DNA of 64,000 nucleotides, taken from contig NZ_CP159996.1 of the NCBI RefSeq assembly GCF_040703035.1, positions 2,328,001-2,392,000 of the forward strand. The letters are read 5' to 3'. A program made the position numbers and the translations under genes. Below the pieces are notes generated by a model, which did no database searches, had not been told where the DNA came from, and saw only the letters and a list, made by a program, of their open reading frames with translations. Below, one piece after another: positions 34,321 through 42,673 of the stretch. Origin of the DNA: Terribacillus aidingensis. Its GTDB lineage: Bacteria; Bacillota; Bacilli; Bacillales; Amphibacillaceae. Numbering within the stretch: position 1 is the stretch's first letter; the number at the start of each line of letters is the position of its first letter.

Positions 34321-35304
34321 ATGAAAAAGATGCACATTGCCATGCTGCTAATTCTCCTGCTAAGCAGTTTCCCGTTCTCCGTCTCTGCAAAAGGAGAAGA
34401 AAACGTAAATAAAGCAAAGCAGGATCGCATGGCGCTTTACAAAAAAACAGCAGCTGCCACAGGTCTTCCTTGGTATTATTTAGCTGCAATCGACCAGTAC
34501 GAGCATAATCTTCCGTCACAATCCAAAGAAGATAAGCTGATCGCAATCGAAATCCCGGAAGAAAAATGGTTCGGGGCTGCTGCACATGAACAGCAGGCAG
34601 ACGAAGCTTCTATTTTATGGTTTCAAGGATTAGGACGTGATGGAGATGGAGACAAGAAAGCCGATCCGGACAATCCAGAAGATGTACTCTTTACGATGGC
34701 TTCATTTATCCAGCGGGTCGGGACAACGAAGAACGATATTAAAATCGCCCTTTGGCATTATTATGAGCGCGATCTCACCGTACAGACGATAATGAATACT
34801 GCCAAGCTATATGAGAAATTCGGAACAATCGAACTGGATAAACGCTCCTTCCCGCTTCCTCTCCATCATAATTACAGTTACCGCAACACATGGGGAGATG
34901 CAAGAGGGTTTGGAGGCAGGCGAATTCATGAAGGTACGGACATCTTCGCTAACTACGGAGTCCCGGTATATGCGACTACGTATGGCGTCATTGAATTGAA
35001 AGGCTGGAATTTGTATGGAGGCTGGCGTATCGGTCTTCGTGACAGCAATAATATCTACCATTACTATGCCCATTTAAACGGATTCGAAAAAGGCGTATCC
35101 GTCGGGAATGTTGTCAAACCTGGTGATGTGATCGGATATGTAGGTGCCAGCGGCTATGGACCACCTGGAACATCCGGCAAATTTCCGCCCCACTTGCATT
35201 ACGGCATGTATAAGGACAACGGGCGCTCGGAGTTTTCCTTTGACCCATATCCTTATCTACGGATATGGGAGCAAAAATCCAAACAGCAAAAAAAGGAAGG
35301 CTGA
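34321..35304 (+). CDS. lytH: Sporulation L-Ala-D-Glu endopeptidase LytH, M23 family
   Basis: A 327-residue exported peptidase. The signal peptide spans about residues 1-24 (cut after SVSA). The M23 metal motif is H-x3-D in RIHEGTDIF and the second histidine pair is in HLHYGMY near the C-terminus. B. subtilis LytH (YunA) trims the spore cortex peptide side chains. The ATG at 34321 follows AAAGGTGAG; the ORF extends upstream to 34249 without a signal. It sits next to yunB as in B. subtilis. Confidence 0.92.
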   Translation: MKKMHIAMLLILLLSSFPFSVSAKGEENVNKAKQDRMALYKKTAAATGLPWYYLAAIDQYEHNLPSQSKEDKLIAIEIPEEKWFGAAAHEQQADEASILWFQGLGRDGDGDKKADPDNPEDVLFTMASFIQRVGTTKNDIKIALWHYYERDLTVQTIMNTAKLYEKFGTIELDKRSFPLPLHHNYSYRNTWGDARGFGGRRIHEGTDIFANYGVPVYATTYGVIELKGWNLYGGWRIGLRDSNNIYHYYAHLNGFEKGVSVGNVVKPGDVIGYVGASGYGPPGTSGKFPPHLHYGMYKDNGRSEFSFDPYPYLRIWEQKSKQQKKEG

Positions 35305-35325
35305 GTTTATTCGCCTTCCTTTTGC
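35291..35325. terminator. Bidirectional terminator between lytH and yunB
   Basis: AAAAGGAAGGC (35291-35301) pairs with GCCTTCCTTTT (35313-35323). It overlaps both stop regions. Confidence 0.85.
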
Positions 35326-36092
35326 ATTGGGATGGAGAAAGATGGAGATGAACCGGACTCTCCTCCATTGTTATAGAATTCCGGCACTTGCCCTTGAATT
35401 ACCGTACTTCCCAACAGAACATCCTGCGTGACGGTTGTCGTCTTCGTGGAAAACGGAATGATGATTCGGACATTCGCTTTTATTTCGACCATGAAGACGA
35501 ACATTGCGTTATTTATACCGTATTCTTCCACCTTTACATCAACACCGGATTCTACATAGCCGATCATTTCGAATTTCACCGGGATCCGAGGACCAAGATT
35601 TGCAAGCAAAGCATTATTGGTTGCTTGACCGAGCGGTATCTCGACAAGTGTCGGATCTTCCTCCAATTTCTCCTGAATAACATCCGCCGCTGCTTCCTCA
35701 GCCAGCTGTTCTTCGCTGACTGCCGGCATTTCGCCATCCTCCATCAGCCGCAAATAGTTTTGGACGCGAAAGGTCACTTTCCGCAGCACTTCGTTCACTG
35801 TCGCTGCATCCCAGCTGGCATGTGTCACATTTCCGTTAGTATCTTTCTCTACTTGCACAAATGCGTTCAAGTCCAAATCCGCTTCCTTCTCTGCCTGTAC
35901 AGCCTGATTTATCGCCTGTTTGGCAAACTGCTCTGTCTTTGTTTCAGCAATTGCCATAAGCGTCGGCTCCAGGCCCCTATTCACAAGCCAAAGGCTTAAA
36001 CTAGTAAATAGCAGGAATAGCAGCAAGGTCATCAGGAGTACATGACGAAAGGAAGGTGATGCTTTAGTAGCTCTACGCTGCCATGGACGCAT
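35307..36092 (-). CDS. yunB: Sporulation protein YunB
   Basis: A 261-residue protein with one N-terminal membrane helix (about residues 17-37) and a large outside domain with the YunB signature PVKFEMIGYVESGVDVKVEEYG. In B. subtilis it is SigE-controlled and needed for normal sporulation. The ATG at 36092 is preceded by AGGGGG, but six T and two C separate them, and the GGGGG belongs to the 3' arm of the upstream gene's terminator-like hairpin. Confidence 0.9.
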   Translation of the reverse strand: MRPWQRRATKASPSFRHVLLMTLLLFLLFTSLSLWLVNRGLEPTLMAIAETKTEQFAKQAINQAVQAEKEADLDLNAFVQVEKDTNGNVTHASWDAATVNEVLRKVTFRVQNYLRLMEDGEMPAVSEEQLAEEAAADVIQEKLEEDPTLVEIPLGQATNNALLANLGPRIPVKFEMIGYVESGVDVKVEEYGINNAMFVFMVEIKANVRIIIPFSTKTTTVTQDVLLGSTVIQGQVPEFYNNGGESGSSPSFSIPMQKEGE

Positions 36093-36094
36093 GG

Positions 36095-36135
36095 AAAAAA
36101 CCCCCTCGAATCAAACATATGCTTGACCAAGGGGG
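36095..36135 (-). terminator. Hairpin with T-run overlapping the yunB ribosome binding site
   Basis: On the minus strand CCCCCT-type and AGGGGG-type arms (36130-36135 with 36101-36106) pair, with an inner CAA/TTG and C/G helix around ATAT. TTTTTT (36095-36100) follows. It should terminate the HD-GYP transcript. The 3' arm AGGGGG is also the only ribosome binding site for yunB. Confidence 0.65.
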
Positions 36136-36146
36136 CTTAGAATAAG

Positions 36147-37238
36147 CTAGTTCATCTCAGCAGATGTCGAACAAGCTACAACTGTTATATTCAAATGTTC
36201 ATACAAGTCTACCTCATACGGTTCAGGTTCTGTACCATCCGCTTCCTGAAGAATACGGATAATTGGTCTCGTATTTATATCTTCATTTTGACGAATCACG
36301 ATACCCGTTCTTCCATCACTAAGACGGACAGTCAGACCAGTAGGATAGATTGCCACGCTTCGCTTGAAAGCCTCGACCATCTCCATATCGAACTGATCCC
36401 CCGCGCCCGCAAACAGTATTTCCAGACCTTCATGCGGCAGCATGGCATCCCGGTAAACACGGTTGCTTGTCACGGCATCGAAGACATCGGCAATGCCAAT
36501 GATTTTCGCATACAAGTGAATATCGGAACCGCTGATGCCTCGCGGATAGCCGGAGCCATTCATCCGTTCATGATGCTGGTATGCGCAATGCGCGACTACC
36601 AGAGGGATATTATTCATCTTGCGCAAATAATGGAAACCCTTTGTTGTATGTTCCTTAATCTGCTCGAATTCAGAGTCAGTTAATTTGCCGGTTTTCTGCA
36701 ATACTTCCTGCGGAACGAACATCTTGCCTACATCATGGAGGATTGCTCCGAAACCAATCTCCTCCACAACGGAAACCGGAAGCTTCATTTCATTGGCGAT
36801 GGCCATCGCATACAATGCTACATTGACTGAATGAGAGAAAATGTAATCATCATATATGAGCATATCGGAAAGAATCGTCAGTGTCTGACGCTTTGGCCGC
36901 AGATTACTAACCATCTCCTGGATGGAATGCGTAATTTTATCCGTCATCTTTTCAGTCAAATAACGTCCATTGTCACTCTTTTTGATTTCCTGAAAACTCT
37001 TATGGATAACCTGCATTGCCTTTAGCCGTTTTTCATTGGAAGTGGAGAAGTAAAGCTCGATGTCCTGCAGCCTGTCGTCTCGGATATAGACGTAGGTATA
37101 TCGCAGCTCTCTTAAGCGATCGATAATATTTACTGTCAACTCCACATCCCGCTGGATGAGAATACTGCCTTTATCATTATATACGGGTTGAGCGAGCTTA
37201 CTGCCGGGCTTTACCGATTTTGTCGAAACTAGTCTCAT
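36147..37238 (-). CDS. HD-GYP domain protein, probable cyclic-di-nucleotide phosphodiesterase
   Basis: A 363-residue soluble protein. The N-terminal 115 residues are a sensor-like DUF3391-type region (VKPGSKLAQPVYNDKG). The HD-GYP domain follows, with H168-D169 in ILHDVGK and the HHExxDGxGYP motif as HHERMNGSGYP (222-232), where the Asp is Asn. HD-GYP enzymes hydrolyse c-di-GMP or related dinucleotides. B. subtilis has no such gene between yunB and yunC. AAGGGG is 8 bases before the ATG at 37238. It has no DNA-binding or receiver domain. Confidence 0.85.
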   Translation of the reverse strand: MRLVSTKSVKPGSKLAQPVYNDKGSILIQRDVELTVNIIDRLRELRYTYVYIRDDRLQDIELYFSTSNEKRLKAMQVIHKSFQEIKKSDNGRYLTEKMTDKITHSIQEMVSNLRPKRQTLTILSDMLIYDDYIFSHSVNVALYAMAIANEMKLPVSVVEEIGFGAILHDVGKMFVPQEVLQKTGKLTDSEFEQIKEHTTKGFHYLRKMNNIPLVVAHCAYQHHERMNGSGYPRGISGSDIHLYAKIIGIADVFDAVTSNRVYRDAMLPHEGLEILFAGAGDQFDMEMVEAFKRSVAIYPTGLTVRLSDGRTGIVIRQNEDINTRPIIRILQEADGTEPEPYEVDLYEHLNITVVACSTSAEMN

Positions 37239-37337
37239 TGACGTACCCCTTATCTTCTCCGACATTCCATTCTGATAAAATAGTACCAGAAAATCGGAAA
37301 ACAATCTAGATTGACAAGGCAAGCTTCGACAATTTTT

Positions 37338-37637
37338 TTAAGACAGTAGAAGTAATGCTTCTTTACCTATGATCCCAGGTTTCCAGCCATACGCCGCTGA
37401 TGCTTCAGTCACCTTTTCAAGCGGTGCTGCCAGCAGCTGCTCGATCGTTTTAACTCCGACTGCCCTGCCAGATATAATGTTGCGATCTGCCAGCTTTTCA
37501 TTCAGCAAATCTACGTCCAATGCGCCGCACATAATATAGCCGACATCATTCGACACAACAAGCAAGGTTGTTTTCGGCAATACCACGGTTACAGCGGTAA
37601 AAGGCTTGCCATCTAGAAATAAAGGTTCTACAGTCAT
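37338..37637 (-). CDS. yunC: DUF1805 protein YunC
   Basis: A 99-residue protein of the YunC/DUF1805 family, recognised from LLVVSNDVGYIMCGALDV. Its function is unknown. The likely start is ATG 37637 or TTG 37640, and the ribosome binding site GGAGGTG lies inside the hairpin that follows yunD. A longer ORF upstream is produced by that hairpin sequence and is not credible. Confidence 0.85.
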   Translation of the reverse strand: MTVEPLFLDGKPFTAVTVVLPKTTLLVVSNDVGYIMCGALDVDLLNEKLADRNIISGRAVGVKTIEQLLAAPLEKVTEASAAYGWKPGIIGKEALLLLS

Positions 37638-37645
37638 CAATTTAA

Positions 37646-37688
37646 AAACACCTCCGTTATATCCTATGTAGGAGAAACGGAGGTGTTT
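37646..37688 (-). terminator. Long hairpin after yunD that contains the yunC ribosome binding site
   Basis: AAACACCTCCGTT (37646-37658) and AACGGAGGTGTTT (37676-37688) pair over 13 bases. An inner TCCTA/TAGGA helix (37662-37673) lies within the loop. On the minus strand the stem is followed by TTTTT, so it looks like the yunD terminator. GGAGGTG for yunC is in the 3' arm. Confidence 0.7.
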
Positions 37689-37690
37689 GC

Positions 37691-39082
37691 TCATTTTTCT
37701 ATTTCCTGAAATGCTTCCAGAAGTAAATCACGGAGCATCTCCGGCATGAAATATGTCTTGCCTTCTGCTTGCTTTATATTGGGCAGCAAGCTGCCGAAAG
37801 TAAAGGTATCCGCCATTGCGGTTAAATAAAGCTTGGCAGGATCAAGCGGCTTACCGTGTATCTTTATGTTTACAGCCACTGGTTTTGCTTCTGTTCCTGT
37901 AATGTCGAACGTCAGTCCGCTGTAAATCATCTTTCCGATGACCTTCCCACGGAAGCCGAATCCTTTAAGAGGGAATGAAACAAAATCAGGCTGCAATGCA
38001 GCATTTACGATTTGCTCCAACGCTTCTCCAGTTAATGGAACTGTTGCCGGATTGATAGGATGTGGGCAGATCCGGTGAATATCCATATAAGAAACCGCCC
38101 CTGCCGGAAAGCTTTCCAGCAGCACCCCTGCGTTCAGAAAAGCGAGATCTGCCTTCGTCCATCTGCGCAGATAATCCGTCAACAGATCCATTGCACGAGA
38201 ATCCTCATAAGGAGCACAAGGCATCGGATCTGGCAGAACGACGGCAGGTCGATGCATTGCTTTTGCTGCATTTTCCGAATAAACAGCGACATGCTCCGCT
38301 GTGTCTGCGTCATCCTTCAAATCTGCCACAGGAATAGCCCTGGCTCGCTTGTCGATAATACATCCCTGTTCTGTGTCCCAAGTGATCTCCACTTCACCGA
38401 AATGAAAGCCCTGCTTGCCTGCAGTCGTAATCAGACATTGGTTCACATATTCTCCTTCATGAAGCAAATGATGCGTATGCCCGCCGACAATCACATCGAT
38501 TTCCGGAAAAGCAGAAGCTATGTCCCTGTCTGCATAAATTCCGAGGTGGGAAAGCAAAACAACCACATCGCAAGAAGAGCGAAGCGGGGCAATTTCACGC
38601 TTCAGAACTTCCATCGGGTCCTGGACGTTCCAGCCGATTAGATTATAGAAATCCGGAAACGGCGCTGTCAGTCCGATCATACCGACTTTTACACCGCCAG
38701 CTGTTTCGACCACCCAGGACGACTCCATCCAGCTCGGATCCCTCTCGGACTGTGAATGAAGGTTTGCGACTGCAACACGGAATTCCGCTTCATCGTACAA
38801 ATGATAAAGGTCATCATAATCTAGTGTGATCCCTTCATTATTGCCGATTGTTGCGAAATCATAGCCAGCTTCGTTCAGCAGGCTGATATTCGCCTTGCCT
38901 CGGAATGCTTCTGCAATCGGACGTGCGCGATCGACATGATCACCGATATCAATCAGCCAGCACGTCTCGCCCGCTTCCTTCAGCTTTTGTTTATTTTCCT
39001 TCAGATAGCCGACAATCTTCGGCCAGTTCTCGAAATAGCTATGCAAATCATTTGTGTAGTTGATAGTCAGCTTTTCCTGCAT
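37691..39082 (-). CDS. yunD: 5'-nucleotidase/metallophosphatase YunD
   Basis: A 463-residue two-domain enzyme. The N-terminal metallophosphoesterase holds NDLHSYF, DIGDHVDR, IGNNEG and GGHTHH, the complete dinuclear metal set. The C-terminal 5'-nucleotidase domain binds the nucleobase (around PVTGEAL-type PLTGEALEQIV). No signal peptide is present, so it is cytosolic, unlike secreted UshA. AAAGGAG is 9 bases upstream of the ATG. Confidence 0.9.
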   Translation of the reverse strand: MQEKLTINYTNDLHSYFENWPKIVGYLKENKQKLKEAGETCWLIDIGDHVDRARPIAEAFRGKANISLLNEAGYDFATIGNNEGITLDYDDLYHLYDEAEFRVAVANLHSQSERDPSWMESSWVVETAGGVKVGMIGLTAPFPDFYNLIGWNVQDPMEVLKREIAPLRSSCDVVVLLSHLGIYADRDIASAFPEIDVIVGGHTHHLLHEGEYVNQCLITTAGKQGFHFGEVEITWDTEQGCIIDKRARAIPVADLKDDADTAEHVAVYSENAAKAMHRPAVVLPDPMPCAPYEDSRAMDLLTDYLRRWTKADLAFLNAGVLLESFPAGAVSYMDIHRICPHPINPATVPLTGEALEQIVNAALQPDFVSFPLKGFGFRGKVIGKMIYSGLTFDITGTEAKPVAVNIKIHGKPLDPAKLYLTAMADTFTFGSLLPNIKQAEGKTYFMPEMLRDLLLEAFQEIEK

Positions 39083-39096
39083 CCTTCTCTACTCCT

Positions 39097-39912
39097 TTAT
39101 GAAGACAAACCGTCCCAAATCAAACGGACAGCAACTAATACGAGCATGATACGCAATATCCAAACGACAGTATTTCCTTTCAGCATCTGGTTAATCCTCG
39201 CGCCGAGGAACCCACCAATAATCGCACCTGGAATAAAGGCCCATACAACGTTCCATTCCACATGCCCAAGGGAAATATGCATAACGGTACTGACGATACT
39301 GAGGAAAAAGACCATTAGCATACTTGTGGCAACAGCAACATGTGCTGGAAAACCGAACAGAAGGATCATGGCAGGCACCATGAAACTGCCCCCGCCAATT
39401 CCGAACATACCAGAAAGCAGTCCGACGAACAAAGACAGCACAAACGCCGCTATGAACCGGAAGCTATATGTATAAGTGGTCCCGTCAATCTCTTTTGTAA
39501 CGATGATTCCTTTTGGATTAATCACTTCACGTTCCTTACGTTTTACGAAGAACATAAAGAAAACTAGCAGTACAAGTATGCCAAAGTATAACGAAAAACC
39601 ATCACCTGATATAAAACGATTCAGGAATGAACCAAGAATAGCTCCTGGCAATCCACCTGCCAAGAAAATGAGTCCGCTTTTATAATCAACCCGTCCGCTT
39701 TTCATATATGTCAGCGTAGAAGTCAGGCCAGTAAAGATCATAAAGATGACAGACACACCAACGATTGCTTGTGGTGTAGCCCAGCTGAATTCATTCCAGA
39801 AGTTGCTCAAGATCAGCAGCGACGGTACTAGGATGATTCCTCCTCCCAAACCTACCAAACTGCCAAGCGCGGCTGCAAGGAGCCCTATTAGTAAACTTAC
39901 GGCAAAAACCAT
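39097..39912 (-). CDS. yunE: TauE/SafE-family membrane permease YunE
   Basis: A 271-residue permease with about eight membrane helices in two halves, each with a GLLAAALGSLVGLGGG- or GLLSGMFGIGGG-type repeat, typical of TauE/SafE (sulfite/organosulfur export). The ATG at 39912 is chosen because AAGGG lies 7 bases upstream. The substrate is unknown. It overlaps nothing and lies 14 bases before yunD. Confidence 0.85.
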   Translation of the reverse strand: MVFAVSLLIGLLAAALGSLVGLGGGIILVPSLLILSNFWNEFSWATPQAIVGVSVIFMIFTGLTSTLTYMKSGRVDYKSGLIFLAGGLPGAILGSFLNRFISGDGFSLYFGILVLLVFFMFFVKRKEREVINPKGIIVTKEIDGTTYTYSFRFIAAFVLSLFVGLLSGMFGIGGGSFMVPAMILLFGFPAHVAVATSMLMVFFLSIVSTVMHISLGHVEWNVVWAFIPGAIIGGFLGARINQMLKGNTVVWILRIMLVLVAVRLIWDGLSS

Positions 39913-39942
39913 GTGTATCCCTTCCATCTTTTCAACTGTAAT

Positions 39943-39973
39943 AAAAAAGTATGACTGCATACAGCAGTCATAC
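39943..39973 (-). terminator. Terminator of the SDR gene
   Basis: GTATGACTGC (39949-39958) pairs with GCAGTCATAC (39964-39973), followed on the minus strand by TTTTTTATT. Confidence 0.9.
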
Positions 39974-39987
39974 CATTATAACAGAAA

Positions 39988-40776
39988 TCATTTGTATTTG
40001 ACCGACCCGCCGTTCACCGGGAATTCTGCTCCAGTGACATACGTCGCTTTGTCAGAAGCCAAGAAGACAATCACATTGGCAATCTCCTCAGGCTTACCTA
40101 TCTCCCCGCGAGGGATCTGACGGACTTCCTTCGCGAAGTAGCTGACTGCTTCCTCGCCTTCTTTATCGAACATATCGCTTAGCATATCGACCATGCCGCC
40201 CGGTTTGTTCCACATCGTTGTTCGTGTCGGACCAGGGGATACAACATTCACTCGAATCTCTCCGCCAAACTCATCAGACAAGGCTTGAGTCAAATTCAGG
40301 ATAGCTGCTTTACTGCCGCTATAATCAATTGCAAACGAATCAGGTACATGGCCGCTCTCTGACGCAACATTGACGATGCTTGCACCCGGCTGTTTCTTCA
40401 GTTCTGGAATAGCTGCTTTCGTTAATGCTACTACAGCAAATAAATTCGTTTCGAAAGTCTCTCGCCAAATATCCAATGTTACATCCATGAAACTATCTTT
40501 ATAGGTAGCAATCCCCGCAACATTCGCAAGGATATCCAGCTTTCCGAAATGAGAAACAGCCGCCTCGACCACTTTGTCAGCAGCTCCTTCATCTGTCAGA
40601 TCCATCTCCAGCGGCAGAAAGGAAGAACGGTCTGCAATATCCTGCACATCCTCCACCGTCAAGCTGACACCGACAACCTTCGCTCCTTCATTCAAGAAGG
40701 CTTTCACCGTCTCCAATCCGATACCATCATTGGCACCAGTCACGATTGCTACTTTGCCATCTAAATTGTAACTCAT
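39988..40776 (-). CDS. Short-chain dehydrogenase/reductase
   Basis: A 262-residue classical SDR. The cofactor motif is TGANDGIG (about residues 13-20), with NVAG near 90, the catalytic Ser in NVASESGHVP and Y-x3-K in DYSGSKAAIL. The C-terminal GKPEEIANVIVFLASD and YVTGAEFPVNGG are typical. The substrate is unknown. The ATG at 40776 follows AAGGAG by 9 bases; the ATG at 40785 abuts it. Confidence 0.9.
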   Translation of the reverse strand: MSYNLDGKVAIVTGANDGIGLETVKAFLNEGAKVVGVSLTVEDVQDIADRSSFLPLEMDLTDEGAADKVVEAAVSHFGKLDILANVAGIATYKDSFMDVTLDIWRETFETNLFAVVALTKAAIPELKKQPGASIVNVASESGHVPDSFAIDYSGSKAAILNLTQALSDEFGGEIRVNVVSPGPTRTTMWNKPGGMVDMLSDMFDKEGEEAVSYFAKEVRQIPRGEIGKPEEIANVIVFLASDKATYVTGAEFPVNGGSVKYK

Positions 40777-40863
40777 GGACTTCATCTCCTTCGTTTCTTC
40801 ACATAAAGGAAATGTTCCCAGAGGTTGTTACAGTCAAACATTATATCTCTCGCTTTACTATGC

Positions 40864-41718
40864 TCAGCTTGCCATATAATTTGTGTTCTTTCCCTTAAAC
40901 TGCTTCAGCGTCGCTACTATAAGAAAGCTGACAATTACTAATAATAGCCACGAGCTCACCTTGCCTAAATGAACAAGGCTCCATGCTTCGGTTTGGTTCG
41001 GATATTCCCAAGCTCCGAAGAATGTAGCTATGTTCTCAGCTACCCAGATAAAAAAGCCGATGAGTACAAAAGATAACGCCAGCGGCATTCGGTAACGAAT
41101 CCCGCCAACCTCGTAAGTAACCCATGCTCGCCAAAAGACGAGGAGTACCAGTCCAGATAGGATCCACCGAATATCAATCCAGAAATGATGCAGAAAGAAA
41201 TTCAAGTAAATCGCAGCAGCAAGAGGAACGACAATAAGATACGGCGGCCACTTCACGAGATCCACTTTTAACCTTCTCCATGCTTGGCAAAGGTAACTCG
41301 CAACACTTGCGTACATGAAGCCGCTATACAAAGGAACGCCGAAGACTTTGAAATAGCCTTCTTCTGGATAAGACCAGGAACCCATATGTACCTTGAATAA
41401 TTCAAGCGCAAGACCGATAAAGTGGAACACCGTAATCACCTTTAGTTCATCCCGTGTTTCAAGTCCGGAACGCAGCATCAGCCACTGCATCAAAAGGCAG
41501 ATGATAAGCAGCCAGTCATATCGCGGCAGAAACGGGAGCGGAATAACTTGAGTCAAAGCCAAAGAAGCAAAGATAACGACGGGAAACAAACAGGATAAAG
41601 CCTGCTCCCACCCAAAACGAACAAGCTGCGTCAATGCTCCAAGCATTCTCGAAGCTAACGTTCTCTTTTGAAATAATTCCTGTCCTGCATAGTAAGTAAT
41701 GTTTCGATTTCTATACAT
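40864..41718 (-). CDS. DUF817-family membrane protein
   Basis: A 284-residue protein with about eight membrane helices of the DUF817 family (recognised from HMGSWSYPEEGYFKVFGVPL and AENIATFFGAWEYPNQ). No function is established for the family. The ATG at 41718 follows GGAGGG by 8 bases; the ATG at 41724 is too close. It stands alone between an SDR gene and the yozG-like regulator. Confidence 0.8.
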   Translation of the reverse strand: MYRNRNITYYAGQELFQKRTLASRMLGALTQLVRFGWEQALSCLFPVVIFASLALTQVIPLPFLPRYDWLLIICLLMQWLMLRSGLETRDELKVITVFHFIGLALELFKVHMGSWSYPEEGYFKVFGVPLYSGFMYASVASYLCQAWRRLKVDLVKWPPYLIVVPLAAAIYLNFFLHHFWIDIRWILSGLVLLVFWRAWVTYEVGGIRYRMPLALSFVLIGFFIWVAENIATFFGAWEYPNQTEAWSLVHLGKVSSWLLLVIVSFLIVATLKQFKGKNTNYMAS

Positions 41719-41769
41719 AGCCATATCCCTCCGGTACTCTCTTCGGCTTACCACATGTATGCTAATTCA

Positions 41770-41982
41770 TTATTCTTCATCACTTCGGTATTCCAGGATA
41801 TCTCCAGGCTGACAATCCAAAGCTTTGCAAATAGCATCTAATGTTGAGACCCGAATCGCCTTTGCTTTTCCGTTTTTCAAAATGGACAGATTCGCCATTG
41901 TAATTCCGACCTTCTCTGAAAGTTCTGTAACACTCATTTTTCTTTTAGCGAGCATTACATCAATATTTATAATTATCGCCAT
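41770..41982 (-). CDS. yozG: Xre/YozG-type helix-turn-helix protein
   Basis: A 70-residue single-domain Cro/CI regulator with the HTH in KMSVTELSEKVGITMANLSILKNGK (about residues 15-39, central part VTELSEKVGIT). It follows the DUF2975 gene by 10 bases with GAGGTG as ribosome binding site, the arrangement of B. subtilis yoaS-yozG. It probably controls its own operon. The partner's function is unknown. Confidence 0.82.
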   Translation of the reverse strand: MAIIINIDVMLAKRKMSVTELSEKVGITMANLSILKNGKAKAIRVSTLDAICKALDCQPGDILEYRSDEE

Positions 41983-41992
41983 GTTGTTCACC

Positions 41993-42472
41993 TCAGACCG
42001 TTAAGTCATTTTCTGATTTAATATCAATGGCATTTTTCAGCAGTTTTTGCAGGACAGCAGCAAAAATTGCAACTACCAACGGCGCGAAGATAAGCGCCAT
42101 TCCTACCAAAATAAGTCCTGGAGCATCGTCTCTCTCGGCAACGACATAAATTAGCGGCAGAAGTATAACGTAAACAATACTTATAGTTATAGCGCAGAGT
42201 TTAATATTCTTTAATGCCTTGACAGACAAATCGGAAAAAGCTACATTTTTGTCAATATAACCAAGCAGGCGAAAAGACTGATAAAGAGCTAGGAAATATG
42301 CCAATGCTGTTACATACAATCCAACCAAAGCAGGATATTTTAAAAATTCCACTTCCGGATAATAATCTGCCGAACCAAAAGCTATATTCGGAATCGCAAA
42401 AATACATAATGCAAGAACCGGTAAAGCCATTAGAAAGACAGCTAGCTTTAAGAAGAGTGTTTCTCGTTTCAT
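41993..42472 (-). CDS. yoaS: DUF2975 membrane protein, YoaS-like
   Basis: A 159-residue protein with four hydrophobic helices and the DUF2975 layout (long loop ADYYPEVEFLKYP between helices 1 and 2, basic loop before helix 3). It is paired with a small Xre regulator, which is the common context of the family. GAGGTG is 9 bases before the ATG at 42472. No function is known. An effect of the membrane protein on the regulator is an attractive but untested idea. Confidence 0.8.
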   Translation of the reverse strand: MKRETLFLKLAVFLMALPVLALCIFAIPNIAFGSADYYPEVEFLKYPALVGLYVTALAYFLALYQSFRLLGYIDKNVAFSDLSVKALKNIKLCAITISIVYVILLPLIYVVAERDDAPGLILVGMALIFAPLVVAIFAAVLQKLLKNAIDIKSENDLTV

Positions 42473-42622
42473 TATAAGCACCTCACTTGTTTTTCTTAAT
42501 TACGATCTTAATATATTATTTATCGTTTTACAATAAATAATTATTCAAAAACGAAAATTTTATATTGATTCTAATAGAAAAAGGAAACTCTTGTCTTCTC
42601 AAAAAAACATTTTTACACAACA

Positions 42623-42656
42623 AAAAAAGACGAACTTCAAGAGTTCGTCTTTTTCA
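42623..42656 (-). terminator. Terminator of the suf operon
   Basis: AAAGACGAACT (42626-42636) pairs with AGTTCGTCTTT (42642-42652), followed on the minus strand by TTTTTTT. Confidence 0.9.
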
Positions 42657-42673
42657 TATTAATAGTAAAGCTA

